This document shows positions 9,315 through 19,416 of a DNA stretch of 64,000 nucleotides, piece after piece (the first letter of the stretch is position 1; each line of letters begins with the position of its first letter). The stretch is taken from assembly GCF_000474275.2 (NCBI RefSeq), contig NZ_ATAE01000030.1:53170-117169 (forward strand). The letters are read 5' to 3'. A program made the translations under genes and the position numbers. Below the pieces are notes generated by a model. The model had not been told where the DNA came from, did no database searches, and saw only the letters and a list, made by a program, of their open reading frames with translations. The stretch is from Alkalihalophilus marmarensis DSM 21297. Its GTDB lineage: Bacteria > Bacillota > Bacilli > Bacillales > Bacillaceae_D.

Positions 9315-10115
9315 TCAAGAGACCTTATGTTCGATTCGAAGTTTATCCGCAACCATTGCGATAAATTCTGAGTTTGTTGGTTTTGCTTTTGTATGACTAA
9401 CTGTATAACCGAATAAACTTGAAATGGAATCGATATTTCCTCTGCTCCACGCCACTTCTATAGCATGCCTGATCGCACGTTCTACACGGCTTGATGTCGT
9501 ATTGAATTTCTTGGCAATATCTGGATATAGAACCTTCGTAATAGAACCTAATAATTCAATATCATTGTATACCATTGTAATTGCTTCACGTAGATACATG
9601 TATCCTTTAATATGTGCGGGTACTCCAATCTCATGAATGATATTGGTGATGCTTGCATCTAAATTAAAACCGCGATCATTGGAGTGATTTGATTGTGCAA
9701 AAGAAAGCGTAGACGAAGATTTTTGTACAAATGAACGCTTTGTACCGCCAATTTCCCGGATATTTGAGATCAACACTTCCATGTCAAAAGGTTTCAACAC
9801 ATAATAAGATGCACCTAGGTCTACTGCTTTTTTGGTCACATCTTCTTGGCCAAAAGCTGTCAGCATAATAATATTAGGTTTCTTACGCAAACCCATTTGA
9901 TGCATACGCTCTAGAACAGCCAATCCATCTAAGTGAGGCATAATAATATCTAATACCAACACATCCGGCTGTTGCTCTTCAACCGTGTTTAAACATTCCT
10001 GCCCATTAAAAGCTACGCCTACAACTTCCATGTCATCTTGTGAAGAAATGTATTCATTTAGTAGGTTTACTAATTCCCTATTATCATCAGCAATACTCAC
10101 TTTTATTTTTTGCAC
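9315..10115 (-). CDS. spo0A: Sporulation master response regulator Spo0A
   Basis: The 266-residue protein is full length for the family. The receiver domain (1-120) has the acidic pair at SIADDNREL, the phosphorylated aspartate in [13 protein letters not shown], the threonine in MLTAF and the lysine in VLKPFD. The DNA-binding domain (about 150-266) carries the diagnostic recognition helix [19 protein letters not shown]. When phosphorylated by the phosphorelay it controls entry to sporulation. The start is GTG at 10113-10115 behind GAGGAGGT, seven bases away. It follows spoIVB, as in other Bacilli, and has Spo0A-box sequences in its own upstream region. Confidence 0.97.
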   Translation of the reverse strand: MQKIKVSIADDNRELVNLLNEYISSQDDMEVVGVAFNGQECLNTVEEQQPDVLVLDIIMPHLDGLAVLERMHQMGLRKKPNIIMLTAFGQEDVTKKAVDLGASYYVLKPFDMEVLISNIREIGGTKRSFVQKSSSTLSFAQSNHSNDRGFNLDASITNIIHEIGVPAHIKGYMYLREAITMVYNDIELLGSITKVLYPDIAKKFNTTSSRVERAIRHAIEVAWSRGNIDSISSLFGYTVSHTKAKPTNSEFIAMVADKLRIEHKVS

Positions 10116-10159
10116 AATACAACCTCCTCGATTCCTGTTAATTTGTCATAGGATACGAT

Positions 10160-10297
10160 TTCGACAATCACCATGATATTCCTTTTTATTTTTTGAAAAA
10201 TAATAGCTTTTTTCTGATTTACTTATAATTTCTATTGTTTCCTCCTGTTTTCGACCATTTTCGATAATTAAAGGAGGAAATACTTGGATTTGTCGAA
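10160..10297 (-). promoter_or_regulatory. spo0A control region with two exact 0A boxes
   Basis: The 0A box TGTCGAA occurs at 10160-10166 (minus strand) and 10291-10297 (plus strand). Between them lie TTCGACC/TTCGATA near-matches around 10250-10265 and a nine-base inverted repeat TTTCCTCCT / AGGAGGAAA at 10238-10246 and 10272-10280. This agrees with the known autoregulation of spo0A. Individual promoter start points were not assigned. Confidence 0.65.
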
Positions 10298-10371
10298 TAA
10301 TCTTTGTTGTCTTTATCAGCTTACCACACCTTATGTATAAAGTCCCCCTTATTTCCTAGAAAAAAGGAGAA

Positions 10372-10409
10372 AAAAAGCCAAAACGGTTGTTAACTCGCTT
10401 TGGCTTTTT
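10372..10409 (-). terminator. Terminator overlapping the end of spoIVB
   Basis: AAAAAGCCAAA at 10372-10382 pairs with TTTGGCTTTTT at 10399-10409. The proximal arm lies inside the last spoIVB codons (Lys-Ala-Lys-Ala), so the terminator stem spans the stop codon. Confidence 0.8.
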
Positions 10410-11715
10410 CTTGATTATGATCGATAACTCCTGCCTCTTCTAACATCCACCCGATATGACAACCGTATCCGCTCGTTGGATCATTAACAAATACATGGGT
10501 TACTGCACCAATTAGTTTCCCGTCCTGAATGATTGGGCTCCCGCTCATTCCTTGAACAATACCGCCTGTTTCTTCAAGGAGTCTAGGATCGGTTACTTTA
10601 ATAACCATCCCTTTTGTAGCTGGCTGCTTTTGAGGGACTGAACTGACAATTTCAATATCAAATTCCTCTACATCTTCTCCGTTTACTACTGTTAAGATCT
10701 TGGCTGGTCCCTCTTTTACATGTGACGATAGGGTTACAGGCATCTGTTCATCGTGAATATTATTTTTAAGTGATTCCTTTGCAAGTGTCCCAAAGATTCC
10801 AAAAGGACTGTTTTTCTCAATCGAACCAAGAATATCTCGCTGCTGTGAAAAATTAGCAAGTTTTTCGCCTGGATCACCGTTGCTTCCTTTTTCAATCGCC
10901 GTAACTGATGAACGGATAATCTGGCCGTCATGTACAACGATTGGCTTTTTTGTATCTACATCTGAAATCACATGACCAAGAGCTCCGTATTTTTTTGAGA
11001 CTGGATCATAGAAGGTCATTGTTCCGACCCCTGCAGCAGAATCCCTTATATATAATCCCATACGATATGAATGTTCCCCGTTAGACTTAAGTGGGGTCAA
11101 TTCTTTTGTTAAATCCTGTTGATCTCTTTTTATAGTAATGCTTAACGGCCTTCCTTCTTCACCTGCTGCCTGAACATATTCGGCAACCTGGCTCATACGC
11201 TGAATGGGATGACCGTCAATACTCGTTATCATATCACCGACTAATATTTCAGCGTCTTCCCCTGGTGATTGATCGCCATCCTTAGTTTGAACTAGGTGAT
11301 GGCCAACGACAAGGACTCCCTCAGTATTCAGTTTCACACCTATGGATTGCCCTCCTGGTATAACTTTAATATTTGGTAGCACATTAACATCAACATGTTT
11401 GACTGGAAAACCTGATACTTCCATACTTAGCTCTGTTTCCCCTGCCTTTGAAGCGGTGATCGTTGCCTCAGTACCAGCACTATTTTCTTTTAAAGAAAAT
11501 GCAATATGCGGCTGATCACTCATCACAGGGATCGAAGCTTCCATTAAGCCTTCATTTTCACGACTTGTTTGATAAAGGGTTGTTTCTTCTCCTTCAAAGA
11601 CAGTAATGGATGTTGGAATTGCAATCCACTCCTTTAGAGCTGTTTGAAATCCTAAGCTAAGAAGAAAAAGAAGACATCCTATTCCTATACATTTTCTAAC
11701 TACATCGCCTCTCAC
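10390..11715 (-). CDS. spoIVB: SpoIVB sporulation serine peptidase (S55 family)
   Basis: The 441-residue protein has an N-terminal membrane anchor (about residues 8-28), a PDZ domain around 125-200 ([18 protein letters not shown]) and the S55 peptidase domain. The expected histidine lies in GALGHVISD and the serine nucleophile in [11 protein letters not shown], with the conserved [13 protein letters not shown] following. Made in the forespore, it crosses into the intermembrane space and cleaves SpoIVFA to trigger pro-sigma-K processing. It lies between recN and spo0A, the usual order. Expression under sigma-F/G is known for the family; the promoter was not located here. Confidence 0.96.
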   Translation of the reverse strand: MRGDVVRKCIGIGCLLFLLSLGFQTALKEWIAIPTSITVFEGEETTLYQTSRENEGLMEASIPVMSDQPHIAFSLKENSAGTEATITASKAGETELSMEVSGFPVKHVDVNVLPNIKVIPGGQSIGVKLNTEGVLVVGHHLVQTKDGDQSPGEDAEILVGDMITSIDGHPIQRMSQVAEYVQAAGEEGRPLSITIKRDQQDLTKELTPLKSNGEHSYRMGLYIRDSAAGVGTMTFYDPVSKKYGALGHVISDVDTKKPIVVHDGQIIRSSVTAIEKGSNGDPGEKLANFSQQRDILGSIEKNSPFGIFGTLAKESLKNNIHDEQMPVTLSSHVKEGPAKILTVVNGEDVEEFDIEIVSSVPQKQPATKGMVIKVTDPRLLEETGGIVQGMSGSPIIQDGKLIGAVTHVFVNDPTSGYGCHIGWMLEEAGVIDHNQEKAKAS

Positions 11716-11807
11716 TCACTTCACTCTCCTAGCTCTAGCCCACACCTCCATGATGGCTGTACTACTAATGTTGCCTTGATTGGAGTCATTTATAACCGTA
11801 AGCAAAA

Positions 11808-11840
11808 GAAAAAAGCTACCCTTAATTGGCTAGCTTTTCT
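11808..11840 (-). terminator. Intrinsic terminator of recN
   Basis: AAAAAGCTACC and GGCTAGCTTTT form a hairpin downstream of the recN stop on the minus strand, followed by TTTTTCTTTTG. Confidence 0.78.
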
Positions 11841-11850
11841 TCTTATTATT

Positions 11851-13575
11851 TTAATGTGGTTCTTTTAGCTGGTCTGCGAGATCTAATAACTCTCTGGCAT
11901 GCTGTTTAGTTAGGCCTGTCACTTCCACCCCAGAGATCATTCTGGCTATTTCATCCACTTTTTCATCTAATTCAAGCGGTGTTACAGATGTATGAACACG
12001 ATCTTCTTTTTCATGTTTTGCGATATATAAATGCGTGTCTGCCATAGCTGCAACTTGTGGAAGGTGTGTAATACAAAGCACTTGCGACCCCATTGCAATC
12101 GCATGAATCCTCTCAGCAATTGCTTGTGCAACTCGTCCGCTGACACCTGTATCGACTTCATCAAAAATAACAGAGGTGATCTGCTGGTGTGTTTGGAAGA
12201 TCGATTTGAGCGCTAACATTATTCGAGAGATCTCTCCGCCAGATGCGGTTTTAGAAAGTGGCTTCATCGGCTCTCCTGGGTTTGTAGAAAGGTAAAATTC
12301 CACTTGATCCATCCCCTCGGGCCCAAATGCAGCTTGTTTACCATCAATCGTTGGACTTGTTTTAGTTAAGGGCTTTGGCTCAATGCGAATATCCATTACC
12401 GTCTTTTCCATGTATAGGGCTTTTAACTGTTTGTGAATGGCTTTAGTTAAATGCTTGGCAGCTTTTTTCCTTATGTCTGTAATTGCTTTGCCTTCTACGT
12501 ATAAATCATGCCAGGCAGTGTCAAGCTCATGCTGCAGCTGTAAGACTCGATCATCTTTGTGCAAAATAGTGTCAAGTTCCTCTTCTATCTTTGAGGCGTA
12601 TTCTAAAATGTCTTCTACATTCTCCCCATATTTTCGCTTTAATCGTTGAATATCATTTAGTCTGCTTTCAATAAAGTCCAATCGATTAGGGTCAAATTCC
12701 ACTCCATCAACCTGATCTCTTATCGCAAATGTAGACTCCTCAATTAAATAATAACAATTACTGATTGATTCATGAAGAGGTGCCAGCTCTTTATCAACAG
12801 AAGCAGCTTCTTCAAGATGCATCATGGCATTCATTAAATAATCCAAGCCTTTTCCATCACCATATAAATTTCCGTAGCTGTCATTTAGCGATTGAAATAA
12901 CTTTTCGCTGTTAGCTAGCTTAAACCGCTCTTCTGTTAATAAACGATCTTCTTCTGGCTCAAGCTTTGCCTCATTGATTTCTTTTAATTGATACGTTAAT
13001 AAATCAATGCGTTGAGCCATTTCTTGTTCATTATGACTTAAATGCTTCACTTGCTTTTCAAGTGCAGAAGCCCTCTCAAATATACTTTTATACTCTGCTT
13101 TTGCTTGCGCTAAGTCTGACTTTGCATAACTATCGAGCATTCCTAAGTGATGCTCCGCTTGAAGAAGAGCTTGGTGCTCATGTTGTCCATGAATATCAAC
13201 CAACCCTCCACCAATCTCGCGCAAAATCCCTAGTGTTACCAGTTTTCCATTTATTCGGCAAATACTTTTTCCTTGAGCCGTAATATCCCGACGTAAAACA
13301 AACATATCATCTTGGACATCTATTCCTAATTCTTGTGCTTTTCTAATGACTGGATGATGGTTCTCGATGCTGAAAAGCCCTTCAATTTCAGCCCGTTTTT
13401 CTCCATGACGAACAAATTCTGCCGATCCGCGTCCTCCTAGTAAAAGGCCGATCGCATCAATAATAATGGACTTTCCTGCACCCGTTTCACCTGTAAGCAC
13501 AGTTAGACCTTTTTCAAAAGGTATCGTTAATTCATCAATGATCGCAAAATGTTTGATTGATAATTCAACTAACAT
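11851..13575 (-). CDS. recN: DNA repair protein RecN
   Basis: This SMC-like ATPase of 574 residues is usual family length. Walker A is GETGAGKSIIIDAI near residue 30. A long charged central coiled coil spans about 150-390, and the C-terminal half carries the ABC signature KTASGGEISRIMLALKS and Walker B VIFDEVDTGVSG. It binds single-stranded ends and tethers broken chromosomes for recombinational repair. The start is ATG behind GGAGTGAGTAGAAA. It lies between argR and spoIVB, a conserved arrangement. An SOS (LexA) box was not recognised, and argR lies only 13 bases upstream, so the two may be co-transcribed. Confidence 0.97.
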   Translation of the reverse strand: MLVELSIKHFAIIDELTIPFEKGLTVLTGETGAGKSIIIDAIGLLLGGRGSAEFVRHGEKRAEIEGLFSIENHHPVIRKAQELGIDVQDDMFVLRRDITAQGKSICRINGKLVTLGILREIGGGLVDIHGQHEHQALLQAEHHLGMLDSYAKSDLAQAKAEYKSIFERASALEKQVKHLSHNEQEMAQRIDLLTYQLKEINEAKLEPEEDRLLTEERFKLANSEKLFQSLNDSYGNLYGDGKGLDYLMNAMMHLEEAASVDKELAPLHESISNCYYLIEESTFAIRDQVDGVEFDPNRLDFIESRLNDIQRLKRKYGENVEDILEYASKIEEELDTILHKDDRVLQLQHELDTAWHDLYVEGKAITDIRKKAAKHLTKAIHKQLKALYMEKTVMDIRIEPKPLTKTSPTIDGKQAAFGPEGMDQVEFYLSTNPGEPMKPLSKTASGGEISRIMLALKSIFQTHQQITSVIFDEVDTGVSGRVAQAIAERIHAIAMGSQVLCITHLPQVAAMADTHLYIAKHEKEDRVHTSVTPLELDEKVDEIARMISGVEVTGLTKQHARELLDLADQLKEPH

Positions 13576-13588
13576 TTTCTACTCACTC

Positions 13589-14038
13589 CTACAACATCTC
13601 TAAAAAGCGCTCGGTTACTTGAGGTGCATCTTCTTTATGTTTACAAATGATAAGGATCGTATCATCACCACAAATGGTCCCCATAATTTCCGTCCAATCT
13701 AGATTATCAATGAGTGCCCCAATGGCATTTGCATTGCCGGGCAATGTTTTCATAACGATCATATGATCTGATCGATCAATACTGACAAAGCTGTCCATTA
13801 AAGCTCGCTTTAACTTTTGCAGCGGATTAAATCGCTGGTCTGCCGGCAAGCTGTATTTATATCGGCCGTCAAGCATTGGCACTTTTACTAAGTGCAGCTC
13901 TTTAATATCTCTTGATACCGTAGCTTGCGTGATAGAATATCCTTCCGCGCGTAATTGTTCAACTAAATCATCTTGAGTTTCAATCTCATGATTTGCAATG
14001 ATTTCGCGGATCTTAATATGACGTTGTCCTTTGTTCAT
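13589..14038 (-). CDS. argR: Arginine repressor ArgR/AhrC
   Basis: The 149-residue protein has a winged-helix N-terminus ([25 protein letters not shown], then [19 protein letters not shown]) and a C-terminal hexamerisation and arginine-binding domain containing [14 protein letters not shown], the GTxxGDDT signature. It represses arginine biosynthesis and activates catabolism when bound to arginine. The start is taken at ATG 14036-14038 (MNKGQRH); an upstream GTG falls inside the AGGTGAT ribosome site. It has the conserved position between the TlyA-type gene and recN, with a terminator separating it from the former. Confidence 0.96.
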   Translation of the reverse strand: MNKGQRHIKIREIIANHEIETQDDLVEQLRAEGYSITQATVSRDIKELHLVKVPMLDGRYKYSLPADQRFNPLQKLKRALMDSFVSIDRSDHMIVMKTLPGNANAIGALIDNLDWTEIMGTICGDDTILIICKHKEDAPQVTERFLEML

Positions 14039-14141
14039 ATTTATCACCTATTTCTATTCCATTTTCTTCATTATCCACAACTTTGGATGATTATACAACT
14101 AATAGTCAATTTACTTATCTAAACTCTGTATTTATTCAAAA

Positions 14142-14170
14142 GAAAAAGAAGGAATATCTCCTTCTTTTTC
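14142..14170 (-). terminator. Terminator after the TlyA-type methyltransferase gene
   Basis: AAAAAGAAGGA and TCCTTCTTTTT form a perfect short stem five bases past the stop codon at 14175, with a T-rich trail on the minus strand. Confidence 0.75.
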
Positions 14171-14174
14171 ATCT

Positions 14175-14987
14175 CTATTGTTCATGAGCCTGAGTGACAA
14201 CCTCATCAATCCGCGAGGCTAGATCCTCTATTGGATGTGATTCCTCTTTATCAAGGCTTAAGTGCATGAGAAATTCAATATTCCCTTCTCCGCCTTTTAT
14301 CGGAGAATAGTCCAATCCCTCAAGTGTATACCCTTCAGCTTGTACAAAGGCTGCCATCTTTTCTAATACTTCCTTATGTACAGAAGGATCTCTGATAATT
14401 CCTTTTTTTCCTACCTGCTCCCTGCCTGCTTCAAATTGAGGCTTAACGAGCGCAACAACCTCACCACCCCGCATAAGCATCGTTTTTAATACAGGCAGAA
14501 TGATTTTTAAGGAAATAAAGGAAACATCGATGGTCGCAAAATGAGGAAGACCCTCTGTCAGGTCTTCTGGTTTGACATACCTGAAATTCGTACGCTCCAT
14601 GACAACCACTCGTGCGTCTTGACGGATCTTCCATGCAAGCTGATTGTAACCCACATCAAGTGCATAAACCTTTCTCGCACCGTTTTGCAGCGAACAGTCT
14701 GTAAACCCCCCTGTGGAGGCTCCGATATCAAGCACTACTTTATCTGTAAGTTCTAACTGAAATACGTTAATAGCTTTCTCAAGCTTTAATCCTCCGCGGC
14801 TTACGTAAGGAATTAACACACCCTTCACTTCAAGGGGAGCATCCGCATCAATTTTCAGACCTGCTTTATCTATTCGTTCTGTGCCGGTAAAAACAAGACC
14901 TGCCATAATTGAGCGCTTTGCTTTCTCTCTTGTTTCTAGCAAGCCTCGTTCTACAAGCAATACATCTACACGTTCTTTTTTAGCCAT
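14175..14987 (-). CDS. yqxC: TlyA-family rRNA 2'-O-methyltransferase (S4 plus FtsJ domains)
   Basis: The 270-residue protein has an S4 RNA-binding domain at residues 5-60 (RVDVLLVERGLLETREKAKRSIMAG). An FtsJ-like SAM methyltransferase domain follows, with motif I VVLDIGASTGGFTDCSLQNGA near 83-100 and ATIDVSFISLK and LVKPQFEAGR downstream. Family members methylate ribosomal RNA; the haemolysin label sometimes applied is historical. Its ATG lies three bases after the dxs stop, so the two genes are transcribed together, as in other Bacilli. Confidence 0.93.
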   Translation of the reverse strand: MAKKERVDVLLVERGLLETREKAKRSIMAGLVFTGTERIDKAGLKIDADAPLEVKGVLIPYVSRGGLKLEKAINVFQLELTDKVVLDIGASTGGFTDCSLQNGARKVYALDVGYNQLAWKIRQDARVVVMERTNFRYVKPEDLTEGLPHFATIDVSFISLKIILPVLKTMLMRGGEVVALVKPQFEAGREQVGKKGIIRDPSVHKEVLEKMAAFVQAEGYTLEGLDYSPIKGGEGNIEFLMHLSLDKEESHPIEDLASRIDEVVTQAHEQ

Positions 14988-14990
14988 TTC

Positions 14991-16880
14991 TTACGCCCTT
15001 TGTTGCTTTCTAGGAAGCATGGTTGACAGTTGTTCAACGACTCCTGCACTCGTTAAGCCAACTTCTTCAAGCAGCTGACCTACACTTCCATGCTCAATAA
15101 ATTCATCTGGTATACCCATTCGATTCACTTCTACGTTGTGATAATGGTGATCATGGAAAAATTCCAACACTGCACTACCAAATCCGCCTTGTACACATGC
15201 CTCTTCTAAGGTTAATACAGGCATGTTTGCTTTAGCCAAATCATGAAGCAGCTTCTCATCTAAAGGCTTTACTGAATTGGCATTAACAAGCTTCACAGAA
15301 ATACCTTCTTTTGCGAGCTGTTCTACCGCTTCTTCTGCTACAGGAAGCATCGTACCGAAAGACAGAATACAGGCGTCATTGCCATCGCTCAACGTTTCCC
15401 ACTTGCCGATCGGAAGCGTTTTTAGAGTTTCATCCATTTTAATACCGTAGCCATTCCCACGAGGGTAACGAACCGCAATAGGGCCGTCATCATACTGGGT
15501 AGCTGTATAAATCATGTGCTGCAATTCGTTTTCATCTTTAGGCATTAAAATCGTCATGTTCGGCAAATGACGTAAATAGGCAATATCAAAGACTCCTTGA
15601 TGAGTCTCCCCATCAGCTCCGACTAGGCCAGCACGATCGATCGCAAATACAACATTTAAATTTTGACGGCATACATCGTGGACAATTTGATCGTATCCGC
15701 GTTGCAGGAATGTGGAGTAGACGGCAAATACAGGCTTCATTCCTTGTGTAGCGAGCCCTCCTGCCATTGTTGTCGCATGCTGTTCAGCAATACCTACATC
15801 AATCATCCGATCTGGAAATTCCTTCGCGAACACATCGAGCTTTGTTCCACCAGGCATTGCAGCTGTAATTGCCACAATTCTTTTATCCTCTTTAGCCACT
15901 TTTTTCAAAGTCTCAGCAAACACACCGCTGTAGCTCGGAGGCCCTGGCTTTTTAACAACTTCACCGGATTCAATTTTGTATGGTCCTAATCCATGCCAAG
16001 TACCTTTTTCATCTTTTTCAGCTGGTTCATACCCTTTACCTTTCTTTGTTAGAACATGAATAAGAACTGGTCCTTTTGTCTTCTTTGCATAAGACAAATT
16101 CTCCTTCAAGTCATCAAAGTCATGCCCATCAACAGGACCAAGATAAGTAAAGCCCATTTCTTCAAAGAAGATCCCTGATACGAGCAGGTATTTTAAGCTG
16201 TCTTTCACACGTTCTGCCGTAGTGGCAAGCTTTCCGCCGAATGCTGGTATTTTCTTAATTAACTGCTCTAACTCTTCTTTAGCTTTTTGGTATTTTCCAG
16301 CTGTTCTTAATCTACCGAGAACACTGTGAAGCGCACCTACATTTGGAGCAATTGACATTTCATTATCATTAAGAACAACAATGAGATCTTTTTGCTCATG
16401 TCCAATATGATTCAAGGCTTCAAGAGCCATTCCACCAGTAAGGGCACCATCTCCAATAATCGCAACAACGTTTTCATCTGTCCCCTTCAGGTCACGCGCA
16501 ACAGCCATACCCATAGCTGCAGAAAGAGACGTAGAACTATGACCTGTTTCCCACACATCATGTTCACTTTCATTACGTTTTGGGAACCCGCATAACCCTT
16601 TATACTGTCTAAGCTGATCAAATTGGCCAGCTCTTCCTGTTAAGATTTTGTGTACATAAGCTTGATGTCCCACATCCCAAATAAATTTATCCTTCGGGCT
16701 GTCAAATAACTGATGAAGAGCAAGCGTTAATTCAACTACTCCAAGATTGGGTCCTAGGTGACCGCCTGTTACTGAAAGCTTCTCAATAAGAAAGCTCCTA
16801 ATGTCATCTGCTAATTCAGCCATCTCATCTTTTGAATAATTTTTTAGTACGCTCGGGTTTTTAAACTCTTCTAGCTTCAT
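14991..16880 (-). CDS. dxs: 1-Deoxy-D-xylulose-5-phosphate synthase
   Basis: The 629-residue protein is full length. It carries the thiamine diphosphate motif [16 protein letters not shown] near residue 150, the conserved histidine in [16 protein letters not shown], the transketolase-like second domain with [17 protein letters not shown], and the C-terminal [18 protein letters not shown]. It condenses pyruvate and glyceraldehyde-3-phosphate as the first step of the MEP isoprenoid pathway. Upstream are oapA, OLE RNA and the prenyl transferase gene ispA, so isoprenoid genes flank the OLE locus. The ATG at 16880 is correctly positioned and gives [10 protein letters not shown]. Confidence 0.97.
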   Translation of the reverse strand: MKLEEFKNPSVLKNYSKDEMAELADDIRSFLIEKLSVTGGHLGPNLGVVELTLALHQLFDSPKDKFIWDVGHQAYVHKILTGRAGQFDQLRQYKGLCGFPKRNESEHDVWETGHSSTSLSAAMGMAVARDLKGTDENVVAIIGDGALTGGMALEALNHIGHEQKDLIVVLNDNEMSIAPNVGALHSVLGRLRTAGKYQKAKEELEQLIKKIPAFGGKLATTAERVKDSLKYLLVSGIFFEEMGFTYLGPVDGHDFDDLKENLSYAKKTKGPVLIHVLTKKGKGYEPAEKDEKGTWHGLGPYKIESGEVVKKPGPPSYSGVFAETLKKVAKEDKRIVAITAAMPGGTKLDVFAKEFPDRMIDVGIAEQHATTMAGGLATQGMKPVFAVYSTFLQRGYDQIVHDVCRQNLNVVFAIDRAGLVGADGETHQGVFDIAYLRHLPNMTILMPKDENELQHMIYTATQYDDGPIAVRYPRGNGYGIKMDETLKTLPIGKWETLSDGNDACILSFGTMLPVAEEAVEQLAKEGISVKLVNANSVKPLDEKLLHDLAKANMPVLTLEEACVQGGFGSAVLEFFHDHHYHNVEVNRMGIPDEFIEHGSVGQLLEEVGLTSAGVVEQLSTMLPRKQQRA

Positions 16881-16917
16881 GTAGAAACCCTCACTTTCAT
16901 GTCAATTTGTCTTAGTA

Positions 16918-17514
16918 TCATTTTAACTTTTTCTTCGTTTTTACGTTGTTTTGAAATACTTTTATTTTTAATCTTACCTCTAAAAGGTACAATAATCTAC
17001 CAACTTGGTAAATGATCGGGGTCGCATAATGGATCGCCAAGGTTTTGCCAATCGCTTTTCCGCCAACAGTCAATGCGGCCACAACACTCGTAAACAGGAC
17101 TGAAATCCAAAATTGCTGAATCGAGGTTTCACCGTATCCTAGCTGAATGGAAAGTTGAAGTACAACATAAGCTGATGCTGTACCACTGATAATACCTGAT
17201 ATATCCCCAATTACATCATTACAAAAATTGGCAAACTTGTCCGCATTGCGGGTAATTAACACCGCATGTTTTGCACCATTTAACCTCTCAGATGCCATTG
17301 CATGAAAGGGTTTTTCGTGTGCAGCTGTAGCCGCTACACCGATTGTATCAAAAAACACACCAAAAAAGACAATAATAAAAACGATGATCATGCCAACAGC
17401 CCATGTTACTCCACTTAATACAAATGTGGAAATAACTGAAAAAATAGCCGCTAACACTAGTGTGATAACGGCAATTCCCAAACTCCAATGTATCGATTTC
17501 AATAGAGGTTTCAT
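16918..17514 (-). CDS. oapA: OLE-associated protein OapA (DUF21-like membrane protein)
   Basis: The protein has 198 residues from ATG 17512-17514. The open frame continues 45 codons further upstream, but those codons fall in the OLE RNA 3' region and give an unlikely sequence. Four or more hydrophobic segments are evident (about residues 8-30, 38-62, 115-135, 145-165). The stretch FFDTIGVAATAAHE through NADKFANFCNDVIGD resembles the CNNM/DUF21 membrane domain of Mg/Co transport proteins, but no CBS or CorC domain follows. Position immediately downstream of OLE RNA and upstream of dxs matches the B. halodurans gene whose product binds OLE RNA at the membrane. Spacing from AGGTGAT to the ATG is long (about 13 bases). 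Confidence 0.9.
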   Translation of the reverse strand: MKPLLKSIHWSLGIAVITLVLAAIFSVISTFVLSGVTWAVGMIIVFIIVFFGVFFDTIGVAATAAHEKPFHAMASERLNGAKHAVLITRNADKFANFCNDVIGDISGIISGTASAYVVLQLSIQLGYGETSIQQFWISVLFTSVVAALTVGGKAIGKTLAIHYATPIIYQVGRLLYLLEVRLKIKVFQNNVKTKKKLK

Positions 17515-17579
17515 ATTCGTATCTGTATCACCTTTATACTTAGTTATGTAACATACATAAATAAAATTAATGGAGTGGT

Positions 17580-18185
17580 CATCTAAAGAGTAAACTCTGT
17601 AGCTTAGGTCCAGTAGGGTTTCCCAATTCAGTCCCACGCGTCGCCGCAATGGTGGTTTCCCATTATACCGAATTTGACGCTGTCACCAAACGTCAGACTG
17701 GATTACCACTTAGTCTACACTGTAATCCTCAATAGATGTCAACTGCAACTCAATTGAACAGTCTAGGAGATTTCCTCAACAGTCCCGAGCCATTTTTTTA
17801 TCCTCTTTTGCAGAGCAGATTTCATATGGTAAGAACGTCTCATTGTTGGCCGACAATGAGGCGAACACATATCCATAATCCCCTCTAACTCCACTCAAGG
17901 CAGGCTACGCTGCAGACAAACTCCCTAGTTTGCCTATGCAGGTTCATACCTTTTGCATAAAACGGCATCTAATACATACCGTTTCTGCAAAAGGCCTCCA
18001 CAGTAGTAGGGTCATCGCCCACATGCCTTTGTGGATCGCCCTACTACCTTTTCTCCCAGTCAAGACCCAAGGCTGGGCGCCTCAAGCCAAGACAAGGAGC
18101 TTCATCGATGTGCCCTTTGGCGGATTTTTAGCCCCGCCTTCAAAAACGGAGGACTGACTAGAATACTGCACCACTCTTCGTATAC
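17580..18185 (-). ncRNA. ole: OLE RNA (ornate, large, extremophilic RNA)
   Basis: This roughly 600-base non-coding stretch between ispA and oapA is rich in long helices. CTCATTGT/ACAATGAG pair at 17839-17860. CTGCA, CAAACT and their complements pair at 17909-17942. CCTTTTGCA/TGCAAAAGG, with inner AAACGG/CCGTTT, pair at 17949-17994. GTAGTAGGG/CCCTACTAC enclose CCACA/TGTGG at 18003-18047. The order ispA-RNA-oapA-dxs and the length match the OLE class of extremophilic Firmicutes, whose RNA forms a membrane RNP with OapA and supports growth under cold, ethanol and Mg stress. Ends are approximate: the 5' end is set by the promoter near 18190-18218, the 3' end by family length. No plausible reading frame lies on the sense strand. 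Confidence 0.9.
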
Positions 18186-18188
18186 ATA

Positions 18189-18218
18189 AGTATAACATGT
18201 TCTATACAAGAAGCTCAA
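18189..18218 (-). promoter_or_regulatory. Possible sigma-A promoter for OLE RNA
   Basis: On the minus strand TTGAGC (18213-18218) is followed after 18 bases by TATACT (18189-18194), just past the ispA stop codon. An alternative pair, TTGTAT with TGTATA, overlaps it. OLE may also be made from read-through of ispA. Confidence 0.45.
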
Positions 18219-18244
18219 TGGAAAAGAAGTCCGTACGACTCCAA

Positions 18245-19135
18245 TTAATGGTCGCGGCCTGCTACATAATCTGTTAAAGCTAAAAGCAACGTTCGATCCA
18301 TCTTCACTGCCTCAAGATGTTCTTTTGCTTTCATTGTATGCACATCAAGCATTTTCTTTGCTCCATCCAGCCCAAGAAGACTAGGATATGTGCTCTTATT
18401 ATTTCCATCATCACTTCCAACCGGCTTGCCTAGTTTATCTGAGTCTCCTTCAACATCAAGGATGTCATCTTTAATTTGAAAAAGCAGCCCGAGCTCAATA
18501 GCAAACATTCGCAAATGTTCTAAGTCTTCCTCACTTGCATCAGCTAAAACAGCCCCTGCGATAATTGAATAAGCTAAAAGATCTCCTGTTTTATGGTGAT
18601 GAATGTCTGCTAACTCCTGAACAGTCAGTGATCGATTCTCACCCTCAATATCAGCCACTTGCCCCCCGACCATCCCACAAGGCCCGCTTGCTTTGGCTAA
18701 TTCACGTACTAATGTTAAAGCTTTTGCAGGCTCCTCACGGACAGCAGGCATACTTGTAATTAATTCAAAACTATATGTAAGAAGAGCATCTCCTGCAAGT
18801 ATTGCCATAGCCTCTCCATATACTTTATGGTTTGTGGGCTGGCCTCTTCTTGTATCATCATCATCCATGGCAGGCAAGTCATCATGAATAAGTGAATACG
18901 TATGAATCATTTCTATCGCACAAGCCAGATCAAGACCGTCTTCTATTGGTCGATTAAATCCGTCTAATGTAGCAAGCAAAAGGAGGGGGCGAACTCTTTT
19001 CCCTCCAGCTTTCAAGGAGTAGGTCATTGCTTGTTTTAACGTGTCTGGAGTGCTGAGGTCTTCGATATATGAAGGGAGTCTAGCATCGATTAATTTCCTA
19101 TATTCATTAAAGAAACCCTTTAATTGCTCGTTCAC
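18245..19135 (-). CDS. ispA: Farnesyl diphosphate synthase / geranyltranstransferase
   Basis: This short-chain all-trans prenyl diphosphate synthase of 296 residues has the first aspartate-rich motif [15 protein letters not shown] near 85-99. The two-residue insertion in that motif is typical of bacterial FPP synthases. The second motif KDDILD lies near 230, with the KAGGKRVRP substrate-binding region near 42. It makes farnesyl diphosphate for undecaprenol and quinone chains. GTG start 19133-19135 overlaps the xseB stop (GTGA), implying coupled translation. OLE RNA follows it directly. Confidence 0.95.
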   Translation of the reverse strand: MNEQLKGFFNEYRKLIDARLPSYIEDLSTPDTLKQAMTYSLKAGGKRVRPLLLLATLDGFNRPIEDGLDLACAIEMIHTYSLIHDDLPAMDDDDTRRGQPTNHKVYGEAMAILAGDALLTYSFELITSMPAVREEPAKALTLVRELAKASGPCGMVGGQVADIEGENRSLTVQELADIHHHKTGDLLAYSIIAGAVLADASEEDLEHLRMFAIELGLLFQIKDDILDVEGDSDKLGKPVGSDDGNNKSTYPSLLGLDGAKKMLDVHTMKAKEHLEAVKMDRTLLLALTDYVAGRDH

Positions 19136-19389
19136 TCTTCCTCCTCCTGAAAATCCGTCGTTTCAAGTTCACCGTCTGCATGGAGTATTTGATCCATCTT
19201 CTTTTCTACACTCGTTAATTTCGAGTGACATTCTTTGGAGAGCTGCATTCCTTCTTGAAACATTGAGATAGCCTCTTCAAGAGGTACGTCGCCTTGCTCA
19301 AGCTTTTCTACAATCGTTTCTAATTGTTCCATGGCATCTTCAAAGCTTATTTCGTTCGCTTTTGCCGTTGTCTCTGCCGCTTTAGTCAT
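19132..19389 (-). CDS. xseB: Exodeoxyribonuclease VII small subunit
   Basis: The 85-residue acidic, helical protein has the family core [35 protein letters not shown]. It partners XseA in exonuclease VII, which degrades single-stranded DNA from both ends. The ATG at 19389 follows GGAGGGG. It lies between xseA (27-base gap) and ispA (four-base overlap), in the conserved folD-xseA-xseB-ispA order. Confidence 0.93.
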   Translation of the reverse strand: MTKAAETTAKANEISFEDAMEQLETIVEKLEQGDVPLEEAISMFQEGMQLSKECHSKLTSVEKKMDQILHADGELETTDFQEEEE

Positions 19390-19416
19390 CTTAACCCCTC
19401 CATTTCACTTTTGGCT

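Noticed and set aside
17515..17649. 45-codon N-terminal extension of oapA
   Set aside because: It lies in the OLE RNA 3' region, has unlikely composition, and the conserved protein starts at the ATG at 17512-17514.
17930..18157. 75-residue plus-strand frame inside the OLE region
   Set aside because: It is antisense to the structured RNA, has no ribosome site and no recognisable protein pattern.
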